Below are positions 52,150-60,618 of a DNA stretch of 64,000 bases, piece after piece (positions within the stretch are counted from its first letter, which is position 1; every line of letters starts with the position of its first letter). The notes beneath the pieces are model-generated. The model saw only the letters and a program-made list of their open reading frames with translations, was not told where the DNA came from and made no database searches. Origin of the DNA: Nautilus pompilius (Eukaryota > Mollusca > Cephalopoda > Nautilida > Nautilidae). The stretch lies in the NCBI GenBank assembly GCA_018389105.1, contig JACATO010001445.1, positions 186,001 to 250,000 on the forward strand. Direction: 5' to 3'. The translations under genes and the position numbers were made by a program.

Positions 52150-55100
52150 TCTCTCTCCTCATCTCTCTCTCATCTCTCTCTCTCTCTTCTCTCTCTCTCT
52201 CTATAAAAAGTAACGCAACACTTTGGATTACTCGAGGTCAGGTCCCCACTAACCCAAGTGATGGGATCCCTCTTCGAAGTCAGAAACACGAATTCGCCAG
52301 ACTGGCACACGCCACCATGGAGATCCCTTCCCGTGATGCTTGATGGGCGATTTAGGTCAGATGCGCACGCGCCGCGACTCACGGTCACCCTGAAGGCCAA
52401 ACCGAGACTCCTCGGTGAAGAGAAGATGGCGCCAGTTCGGCCGCTCCCTCCAATGGCGGAAGATCAAGAGGATGCATCCATACCATAGTAATCTTGCATG
52501 GAGCCTCCCCCAACTTTTTTTTTATGCAGCCCCATTGTGTACGGCTAAGATCGATGATTTCTCTGTAGTCGCAGAGGAGTCGGAACCGAGTCGGGGGTCG
52601 TGTCAAAGTTCCGCCGGGGTCGACACCAACTGATCCCCTAGACAATATCTGCACGCACTTGAAATTGTCTCGGTAGCCGGAAAGATCAGCGCTTCTGTGA
52701 GCGGTGTCTCAGGCTTTCATTGTGCGGTTGCTGATTATCCTCCGATGCCGTATACTGCAGCACGATATTCGCAAAAGAATAGGTGCAGTGGGCTACCGTT
52801 ACTCTCAGCGTCGGAAGACAAATGTTCCTTTTTATATACGGAAGGAAATCGGAGGCGAAAAGCCAGAGGAAATCATTTCAGAGCAGGTACGCTCGGCTGA
52901 ATCGGCGGTCCCCTCGCGGGAATCGAACGAAGTCGGACCCTCAGCCCCTAGCAGCTCGGTAGGTTAACCACCTGACTCTCGTGCCGCTCACTGAGTGTTA
53001 TACTTGGGCGCTGCTGTACTTGAATTTGAAAGCTTTTCCTTTCTAAAAGCAGCCTAAATCTGTCTTCGTGATGCACACGAGGTATCTGCTGCTGGATGAT
53101 GCAGGTGTATCTTAACGCTTTACGAAGACTGGTGTTCTTCAGGGTTGTCTTCTGAAGCCTCCACAGTCAAAGCAAAACGCAAGCGTATCAAGAACGTGTA
53201 ACACACATAGGTGCGCATTATACATGATTTCGTGCCACTATAAACAAACAAACACGCGAAATATCAGAGGAAATAAAGTACTAGAACAGAATCCAGTTTG
53301 AGTTACCTTTTGTGTTACGTCACCAAATACGGCCGTAAACGCTAATGATACATTGACCCTGTTCCCGTCATTGTTCAACTTCAGATAGCCTGTAAGTCCA
53401 GTGGTCTGAACCTAACATTAAATATGTAGTATAAAATTTTCCATCATTAGAAACACACGACAAGTAATAAGCTGATGAAAATAAAACAACAAGGACACCG
53501 GTATCAATATGCAGTGTTCGATAAATCAAAGAGTGACGTATCTATAATAACAATTCGGCTGAGCCCCTCTCATCTTTGCCCTAACTACGCACTGTCCTGT
53601 TCTATATTCCAAATGAAAACCTTCCGTTTAAACTTCACGGGGTTGAATGCCACGTGATTAAAACAGGTACTCGTGGGAATTGGCTCCCATGGTTTCATCT
53701 AAGCCGACAGTAATTAACCTTGCGAAACAACGTTTGTGTGGAATATATTCTCCCCAATTATCGCCATTAGAAACACTCGTGGGCACCAAGAACCCGACCA
53801 TCACCTGCTTGATCCGCGTCGTTATTTCCGTCCTCATCTTCTCCGTGCTGAAGTTTTCCTCTATTTCCCACACCGCTTCCTTCAGCAGTCGGACGGAATC
53901 TCTCACCAGGGCGTAGCTGTACTGCTGGTCAACGCTGACGTCGTGCGACTCGGTGAAGTTGTAGGGAACCAGGTGTAACACGGTGAAGTTGGTGTCGATT
54001 TCCTTGTAGGCGGTGAGCACGCTCGATACTTCGCTCCCCTGTGCATGGCCGGAGGAAGAGAAAAATTAAACAACAAAGTGACCTGACACCACGAATTTAC
54101 ATATTTAAATCTTAGTTAGCAAGATCGCCAAAATGGGGTGGGGGGGGCGGCTCGGTGCTATTCCCGCTATTCGAGAGAAGAACCTATCCATGCCAGTAAA
54201 ACGAATCGGACAGAGTTAATAAACAAAACCGTCGGTGAAGGATAACCAAAAGACATTGATCCTCCATTTGGGTGGGTGGATCGATATTCCGGCCAATAGG
54301 ACAGCTTCCCGATTTGCTACCAGCGGTATCGATGGCTCCCTATATGGCTCCCTATGCCAACAACGAATCGATCTGCCTGCCCCTGCAATCCGGAGATTTA
54401 CCTGTCGTTTTAAAGCAGCAGCAGAAATCCGCTACGCAGAGCCATCAGAGCCTACTTCTCCTCTCCCTCCATCTTCGTATTTGACAATCGTCCAAGTTCG
54501 ATAACTCCACAAAGGAACTACGGTTATATTTTCAGTTTGTCTCAATCCGCGCGAGCGGCTTAATTATATCCTCGAAAATGTATCTGATAGCATAGCGTAT
54601 CCAATACGGGTTTTAAATCGCAAGTGACGTAAGAGCTGACGTCATCGTGGCGCCTGAATTGGCTTCCGCTTTGATGTCACATGTATGTCGCTTTGATGTC
54701 ACATGTATGTCGGATATGGTTCTTATAACGACTCAGTGACATACTGATGGAATTAAATGGGACCTGAAAAGAGTTTGTTGCTAGGTAGAAACAAATATAT
54801 ATATACACACTCACACTGACGTTCAAAATTGTTAGTCCACAAAACGAAAACACTGCACTGTTATCTGCATTTTGAACTCGCTATTATTAATAAATATGCA
54901 TTAATTCAGCAGAAAATTCTTACCAAAATTTGAATAATTATCAGCTCGTATGACGCTTTCGTATAAAAGCGAATGAATCGTCTTGTTGCTTTGTCTGGTC
55001 GAAGCGACTAACACCCAGAAGCGAAATTCTATACGAAAAACGAGGATAGCTATTCTCTGTAAAGCTCGATATTATCAACGGAACATTGTGGAGCAAGTGG

Positions 55101-56001
55101 TAGCTGCTATATGCGATAGTGCGCAAACAGCCAATTATAGGATAAAGTCAAGTGGCTCTGCCACGAACCTAAAGAGCCGAGAAAGAAAGGGAGGGGAGTG
55201 GGGGACCAGGGAACGTGAAGATAAGATTGCCTGTTATAAACTCTGGAGCGACACTTTCCTTACTGACAGGTAGCCAGTTACCTCCTGACCGGAATTCCTC
55301 TGAAAATATCGGCATCACATTTTCTACAACCAGTAAAAAGTGTAAGTATGGGGTTAGATGAATTGAGCCGAGTGTCAGGTAAGATGCTCCTTTTTAGACT
55401 TGGTAACAAAGAAAAGTGATTCGACTGGGCCAAACAACGTCACATCGAGATGATGGCGGGCTTTGGTCCGCTACGAGGCATGGCAGTATAAACCGGGACG
55501 TACCATTCAGCTGTTGAACAAAACGAGACATATCACTATTCTACTAACGCCATGGAATTCCATCAGGGCATCGTGTGATAGGAGAAAGATAATGATCCGA
55601 ACTGCGTTGATAATTCTGATGAGTGTGTATATATATATATATTAAGTAGCTCCTCTTAAACTTCTCTGCTCGTCTTAGGAAGTATTCTAACAGGGATGTT
55701 TTTTAAAGAAAAAGAGAAAACATTTCATCTTTTGATATTGTAGATTTCAGAAGGCGACGAGCGACTTCTAAAAATCGACAGAAGCAGTTGCTATGCAACG
55801 GCCATTGAGGTCACGGTTTGAAATCAGTGTTCTCTCGTAACGCGAGCGAAAGATGTCGACCAACCCCAAGAATTCCACACCCCCACCGACTATTAATCCC
55901 TTGATTAAAGAAATTTGTTTTTAAAGGGAGAAGCACGAAAACAACCAGTGTATATTCTCCGAAACGACTCTCGTATCTCTTTCTCTCTGTACTGACGTCA
56001 T

Positions 56002-56048
<47 letters not shown>

Positions 56049-56362
56049 ACCCGGCTATCTATTAATTCAGCATAGATTTGCTAAATCGAACATTTCCTGT
56101 ACTAGTTCTAAAATAAAATACATAAATAATAATTATAATCATCCGTAAGATGAATATTTTAGTTATGGAGACTTACCGGATCGTGGAAAACCCATTGGTA
56201 CGGACTGGAAAGCATCGCAAGATTACGTGCCTACATAAACGTGGAAATATTTCTACATTAAACAGAATTTGTTGAAAGAGCCAGGAATGGGAAACAAATC
56301 AAAGACAACACAGAATGTAATAATTATTGAATACGAAATCTAGGTTCCTAGCCACCAGCCCG

Positions 56363-56420
<58 letters not shown>

Positions 56421-59400
56421 TCTCTCTCGGCCTTTAAAGAAAGGGTACTGCTAATTGGGAACCTACAGCCGTGGTCAAAAGATTTGCATCACTCAAGAAT
56501 CTCTGATTTTGCTTGACAGAGTCGAATTACACCTGCTGAATTTGCGCAATAATTTTACGTTGAATGTGCGATTTGCAGTTTCCCCACGAACTTAATGGGA
56601 AACTAACCATATGACCGTTTAAAAAAAAACAGAACATGCAAATGGTTTTCCGAAAGAACCATATAAATCATGACAACACGTGTAAGTGACTAAATGAGAC
56701 GCGGTCCTGTGTAGGGTGTCAAGCTATAAGCAAGATTTGAATAAAATGTTGTTTTTATTTCCAGACTAATGCACAACTTTTGGCCATGACAGGACACTAC
56801 ATATACCACTGACTAATTCTGGTTTTTGTTTCTAAAGAACACGGCATAAACAACAAACCACCCCATTGCGTTTTAGAAATATCTTTTTCTTTTCCTTTGT
56901 CTGTGAACGAACACGGACCCCAGTAGAAAGGGACGGAAGTTTGGTGTAGATTACATGGGGTTTTCTGCACTGGCTTCCATTGAGATCACCCTCGACGGTA
57001 AGTGCTTTCCGAGAGAGACAGACTCTCGGAATAAAGGGACATAAATCAGGCGCGCCTCGTCGGTTACTGTTGGCTTCGGTGTGACGTATTGATTTTGCAA
57101 CCGGTGCGCGCCCGACGGCAACAAAAGGAAGAATAGATACATCGCAACCGGACTCGCAAACGGCGGCTGCCTCACTACCGAGTCTCTAGAGTTTTCACTA
57201 CCCCCCCATCCACTGCCGAATCGCGGAGGAATCCGTAGCCGCGCGTGAACAAGCGAATAAATCGAATAGCCCCAAATCGATCGGCATTGATTTACTTGGT
57301 GCCTCTGCTGTGACGAGAGCGCAAACCACCACCCCCCTTTGCTTTTACGTAATCGGCTGGGGGATTTTAAAAACTATTTTATTGCTCGAAAGACATCGAA
57401 TAAAAGCGGGCATAACTGTTTCTTTACACTCGAACACGTGCGTGCCAGCTTTTTAAATTTTTTTTTTTAAATGCAGAGTTATCTCTCTTGAACATTAAAG
57501 CTGCAAACAGTCGAATAGGAGAACGTATTTGAAAACTGTTATATTACGACGAACAGATAAAAATATCGTATTAAAGGCTGTTTTCTTCTTTCTAGTGAAA
57601 ATCTTTTTTTTTTCTTAAATTTTCCCCGTTTATACCAAAAATCCAGACTATTTCTCCCTCTATTAGATATCTCTGTAGGTAGGTTTTTGTATTAAAAATA
57701 ATACATACATTTTGTGGGGGGGGGAGATGGGATATATATTTATCAAAAAAACAACGAGTCTTTTCTTGAAATGATATGGAAGAACTTATTATCATTGAAT
57801 AAAGTTTTTTTTTTAAAAAAAATGTGAAAAATACTATATAAATTTTTGCATTGCTGTGAAAACCGTCCCGAAGCCAGTGTCACTTCCCTTTGATTACATT
57901 TAGTTTCCCAGCCAAAGTTTTCTCCCTTGGTCTGTCGTCCAGCACCCTGTCTACTGGGCTGTGTCAGGGTCGACGGACCGAGTTCAGATCTCGGTCGGCA
58001 CGCGTTCTCTTCACCGGCTAAGCCACTTGGATCTCTTCCGACCAATCTCCCGGTTCTCTCCCACATCTGGGAAGATGGAGAGTTTGGGGACTTTCTGCGC
58101 GCGGCCCCCACGTTCTCGGAATAGGCTGGCGATGTTAACCGTGGTCGTCTACAGTTACTAATTCTAGTGGTCGTAACTACGTGGGTAGCTAAGACGCCAG
58201 CGCAGTCGCACATCAGGAACTATTTTTCTCAGTAACTGGATTTGCTAGTAAGCTGAACCAATTACCGCCAGAATGTAGTTAAAAGTGAAAGTAGTAACCA
58301 GTTTAAAAAAAAAAAAATAGTCTCTGTTGATTGGCCGTTATAATAATAACCAAGGTTAATGGATAATGCAATCTACCTGTTGTAGAGTTAAGTTCACATT
58401 TCTGACGCCAGTAAGCATGATGACATTGTGGATAAACACCTTCCGCAGGTTGATGAGGCTGTCTCGGATCTCCCGTTCTGTGGAGAACGGAGAGATGCGC
58501 CAGACCTTGACAGTGAGTAAGTGTTCTGCGAGAAGCTTCTCCAAAAACGGTACGGCTGGGAAACAAAAGAAAGCGGACTGATACAGCTCATTAAACATAC
58601 AAGTTTTTTCCGAAACAAACAAACAAAAACTAATTAATAGCCTCGGATTTTCTTTTTTCTTTCTTTTTTTTTTTAAAGTCAATGAATTATACACATCTTA
58701 AGTGTCCACCGCGTGAATAATTGCCGAAAGTGCTTGGATCACATGGTTAAAATCACAGGCGACTTCTCAGTTTCCCTCGCTATAGTTTCTTTCATGAGGA
58801 AAGTTGAAACAAGCAAAAGGAAGAAAAGACAACTTGGGCATATAATCTGTTATTATCTCCCCTGAGCTGTTTTTTTTTTTTTTTAAAAAACTTGATTCTC
58901 TGTGAATCTGCATAGAAACTGAATGTAATCTGAAAAAAATTTTCCCATTGCCTCTAGGACCGTTTGATTGATCGGATTTAGTTTTCGCTATGCGGCCCGA
59001 GGTCGGTCGCTGGTTGGTAATTATTGTTGCGTGTTTGCCCCGACGGTTCCAAAAATTTTACTTGTTGTTGTTTTTGTTTTTTTTTTTATTTCCCACGGTC
59101 TACATTGTAGTTTTTTTTGGGAAATGATCGGCCATGCCGTCGACTACACTCAACGAAGTTATCCCAACAGATGGCGCTTTGAACTGTTCGATATTTTCTC
59201 ATGTAGTGCTGTTATTGATCATAATAGATGGAATGTGGAATATTAAGGCACGAGGAAATGGTTGCACATTTTAAAGAATTTCGCAGCACGAATAGAAGCA
59301 ACTTCTTTCCTGGCTTCGAGTTCGAAAACTTCGCGTCTTAGCCTCGCTTATGTCTCATAGCGGTTAATGGTGTCTGATCTTTAGCTGTACAGGCCATTTG

Positions 59401-60618
59401 TCTGGCAATAATTCCTGCCGTGTCTACTGACTGGCGCCACACCGTTATAATAACACCTCTGGTATTTGACACCAATCTCCATTAAGCAGCAAAATATGGA
59501 ATATACTGTGCTTTCTTTTTCTATACTTACTAGCAAAGGGAGGTAAGTTTGGAAACAGTCTCACGTGTACCTTGCCAAAGGGAGTGCATTATAAATAAAC
59601 GCAGTTATAGAAATAGGCAAGTGGAAAATTGCTTTGCCTTCTTTGGTGACTTTTGTTGTTGTTGGAATATACACATTCACAGTCGTCCATAAAACAAATG
59701 CTTCGTTTCTATTGGTTATTTAGAGTGACCTTATTATATTCAGGGGAGAGCATCGAAGACTACGGGTTGCGATGAAAAATTCGTTCCTCAAAAGATTAAA
59801 AACGTTCGCCAATCAAGCCTTATATGCATAGCTGCTACAGACGCGTACATAAATATACGTTACCGATGCTGCTGTCGTAGAAAAGTCCAGTTTTGTCCCA
59901 GTGATAGGATTTGAGGAGCTCAAGCATCGCCTGCCAGTACACTTCGCTCTCCGGCACCATTTGAAACGTGGATTTGCCTCCCTTCGTGAGAACCGGACTC
60001 GTGGATAAATAGGAAACATTAATACTTTCCGTAGCGATGGCGGTCTTGCGTTCGTACGGGCTAATTATCAGGTGAATGGAAGAATCTTCCAACTCCGTAA
60101 TGGCTGAAAAAAAAAAAAAATGGCAACAGACGCGGAAGAACAATCAACTTCAGCTTTAAAAAAAAAACTCCGATGAGTGAACTGACTTATACTCTAGTAG
60201 TATTAGCAACACCTGCATGGCGACATCGGTTGCGAAGACGTCATTATCGATATTAGCCTGTTGCCACAAAGTTACAGCGACAAATCAGGCAGAATTTGAG
60301 TTGTCTATCCTAGATTTTGGATGTGTTTACTTCGTTCCTCGTACGTGCTAACGGAAAGAGTGCGAATCTTCTCCGGGCCATCCTACTTCTAAAATAAGCT
60401 TCGAGTGCGCCAGGTGGACTCTGGAACACCTACTTACTTCTGTTTATGCTCTCGTATTCGGTAGTCGTTTTATCGTCGCTTAGTAACAGAATTTCAAAAG
60501 TTGAGAGTGGTTTCTCTTCTTTTAACGCCTTGTACGTGATTTGCTCCACTGACGGATGGACTCCTGAATGCAGAAAGAGACAAATAAGAATGTTAACCAA
60601 GCAAAATCGCACGGTCAT
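46423..60618 (-). CDS. Ionotropic glutamate receptor subunit, AMPA/kainate/delta/phi type, ten exons
   Basis: Ligand-gated cation channel subunit of the plasma membrane. Exons (minus strand, in order): 60618-60438, 60103-59864, 58555-58377, 56230-56177, 54038-53805, 53411-53307, 50731-50600, 50179-49976, 47919-47093, 46603-46423. They join in phase to 779 codons with no stop. Domains: signal peptide 1-25, amino-terminal domain to about 360, S1 about 365-490, M1 about 497-515, pore loop about 533-548, M3 about 560-582 with SYTANLAAF, S2 about 585-735 and M4 about 742-767. The carboxylate-binding Arg is R458 (SINSER). Pocket residues resemble GluN1/GluD: PF instead of PY in S1, Gly-Ile at 611-612 and Trp-Asp at 659-660. 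Gln is at the Q/R site (543). The tail exon is uncertain. It could be a kainate-like, delta-like or phi-like subunit; only a phylogeny will settle which. Confidence 0.92.
47093..47919 (-). CDS. iGluR exon 9: end of S1, M1, pore, M3 and most of S2
   Basis: Large 827-base exon. In order: SLSINSERE with the ligand Arg, DFTKPFMT, M1 (VWICTFGAFIVVSVVLYFL), the pore loop FGSLLQGNTDAS, M3 (FFALILISSYTANLAAFLT), then S2 with RYGTVKNSGIMAFF, NYAFFWDTTVNGF, DCSLMEVG and GFGIAVPPGATYRDD. Cys229 of the exon pairs in the family with the Cys after WW in exon 10. Two bases of Lys codon 719 remain at the donor GTAAGT. GC-rich compared with its introns. Confidence 0.96.
48085..48130. mobile_element. Tc1/mariner-type terminal repeat
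   Basis: TATACACTGGAGGCCAAAAT followed by TATAGCACCACC resembles the outer ends of Tc1-like elements (CACTGG.GGCCAAAA). No transposase nearby. Likely the end of a decayed or non-autonomous copy. Confidence 0.4.
48861..49003. repeat. Degenerate tandem repeat, about four units of 29-42 bases
   Basis: Units start at about 48861, 48901, 48943 and 48972, each opening AGTAAATTTGAATTAAA or a close variant and continuing GTC.ACGTGA in the first two. It lies in the receptor intron. The short open frame through it is repetitive and not a gene. Confidence 0.6.
49976..50179 (-). CDS. iGluR exon 8: S1 half of the ligand-binding domain
   Basis: 68 codons, phase 0/0. Begins EKPFVMYKRD with Phe where AMPA/kainate receptors have the ligand-contacting Tyr. 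It then encodes NDRFQGFAVDLIEEVA, LVHDGKFGAKKENGEWNGM and GELLTG, all standard S1 landmarks. The 420-base intron before it and the 2056-base intron after it hold no gene; the latter has a Tc1-type terminus near 48085 and a degenerate repeat at 48861. Confidence 0.93.
50600..50731 (-). CDS. iGluR exon 7: linker and first S1 strand
   Basis: 44 codons, phase 0/0. ADWNSGGGPN corresponds to the 'G.W....GLN' linker of the family. The exon ends with HRTVKVVTIK, the first S1 beta strand (family RSLIVTTILEEP). Donor GTAAGT. Confidence 0.88.
52047..52201. repeat. Long (CT)n-rich tract
   Basis: About 155 bases of CT dinucleotides broken by CATCT and CCTCAT interruptions, immediately abutting the Tc1 remnant at 52202. 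Confidence 0.9.
52202..52660 (-). mobile_element. Tc1-like transposon remnant in receptor intron
   Basis: On the minus strand LLFTEESRFGLQGDRE at about 52430-52385 matches the first DDE-motif segment of Tc1/Tc3-type transposases (LFSDESRF.L..DGR), with Glu in place of the usual catalytic Asp. RPNWRH just before it fits the W..W..V lead-in. GTGTTGCGTTACTTTTTATAG at the 52202 end resembles a terminal repeat. The remainder is frame-broken. Non-functional. Confidence 0.5.
52895..52990 (-). repeat. tRNA-derived SINE-like copy
   Basis: On the minus strand GGTGGTTAACCTACCGAG (A-box-like) is followed about 45 bases later by CGTTCGATTCCCGCGAG, a strong B-box. Spacing and flanks do not give a canonical cloverleaf, so a SINE or tRNA pseudogene is favoured. 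Confidence 0.5.
53307..53411 (-). CDS. iGluR exon 6: end of amino-terminal domain (GLTG block)
   Basis: 35 codons, phase 0/0, acceptor TGTTAG and donor GTAACT. GLTGYLKLNNDGNR matches the family's GLTGRITFNKTNGLR signature, followed by VNVSLAFTAVF. The next intron (50732-53306) holds the Tc1 remnant at 52202, the SINE-like copy at 52895 and the CT tract at 52047. Confidence 0.9.
53805..54038 (-). CDS. iGluR exon 5: amino-terminal domain, distal part
   Basis: 78 codons, phase 0/0, donor GTGATG. Contains three glycosylation sequons (NFT, NFT, NFS) and QYSYALVRDSVRLLKEAVWEI, equivalent to the AALMYDAVHVV helix of the family. If the donor were ignored the frame would run to a stop at 53658. The following 393-base intron has nothing recognised. 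Confidence 0.88.
54637..54644. promoter_or_regulatory. Perfect CRE palindrome TGACGTCA
   Basis: Intronic, between receptor exons 4 and 5, 23 bases from the 22-base tandem duplication. Function not shown. Confidence 0.3.
54667..54710. repeat. Exact 22-base tandem duplication
   Basis: CGCTTTGATGTCACATGTAT plus GT occurs twice in direct succession with no mismatch, implying a recent duplication. Each copy carries TGATGTCA, one base from a CRE. Confidence 0.9.
55993..56000. promoter_or_regulatory. Perfect CRE palindrome TGACGTCA next to CT tract
   Basis: Directly abuts the CT run at 56001-56042. Intronic, about 180 bases below exon 4. Function not shown. Confidence 0.3.
56001..56042. repeat. 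(CT)n microsatellite
   Basis: About 20 CT units with one C interruption, in the receptor intron. Confidence 0.9.
56177..56230 (-). CDS. iGluR exon 4: 54-base micro-exon of the amino-terminal domain
   Basis: Exactly 18 codons in phase 0 between AG and GTAAGT. The encoded NLAMLSSPYQWVFHDP matches the LGMMTEYYHYIFTTLD block that is always present in kainate/AMPA amino-terminal domains. Too short for ordinary ORF detection. Intron 54039-56176 holds CRE palindromes, the 22-base duplication at 54667 and a CT tract. Confidence 0.85.
56364..56428. repeat. (CT)n microsatellite
   Basis: About 32 CT units, located 36 bases before the MITE at 56464. Confidence 0.9.
56464..56794. mobile_element. Short non-autonomous Tc1-type element (MITE)
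   Basis: The left end TACAGCCGTGGTCAAAAG then ATTTGCATCA is mirrored at the right end: the reverse complement reads CCTGTCATGGCCAAAAG then TTGTGCATTA. Both resemble Tc1 termini of the CAGTCATGGCCAAAAG type. The 330-base body has no coding capacity, so mobility would need a transposase supplied elsewhere. TA-flanking is plausible but the exact target duplication is unclear. Confidence 0.6.
57940..58080 (-). repeat. SINE-like copy with tRNA-type boxes
   Basis: On the minus strand AAGTGGCTTAGCCGGTGAAG (A-box-like) and GATCTGAACTCGGTC (B-box-like) are about 40 bases apart, with a preceding TCCCAGATGTGGGAGAGAACCG body resembling the region near 22420. Decayed. Confidence 0.4.
58377..58555 (-). 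CDS. iGluR exon 3: amino-terminal domain, lobe 2
   Basis: Acceptor TTTCCCAG, phase 1 in and phase 0 out (donor GTAGAT). Encodes a helix (PFLEKLLAEHL), STEREIRDSLINLRKV and FIHNVIMLTG, the equivalent of the LLKEMKRGKEFHVIFDCS region of the kainate family. Contains an NLT sequon. Intron 56231-58376 carries the CT tract at 56364, the MITE at 56464 and the SINE-like copy at 57940. Confidence 0.86.
59864..60103 (-). CDS. iGluR exon 2: amino-terminal domain, lobe 1
   Basis: Acceptor after a long T run, phase 1. Encodes TELEDSSIHLIISPYERK, then the conserved LELLKSYHWDKTGLFYDSS block, equivalent to kainate-receptor LVQFFKWKTVTVVYDDSTG. Ends in phase 1 at donor GTAACG. Intron 58556-59863: AT-rich with poly-T runs; nothing recognised. 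Confidence 0.88.
60438..60618 (-). CDS. iGluR exon 1: signal peptide and start of amino-terminal domain
   Basis: ATG at 60618-60616 begins MTVRFCLVNILICLFLHSG, a clear hydrophobic signal peptide with likely cleavage near residue 20-25. A strand-like FEILLLSDDK follows. It ends after the first base of a codon at donor GTAAGT. The split codon joins exon 2 to make an NRT glycosylation sequon. The next intron (60104-60437) holds nothing recognised. Confidence 0.82.
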
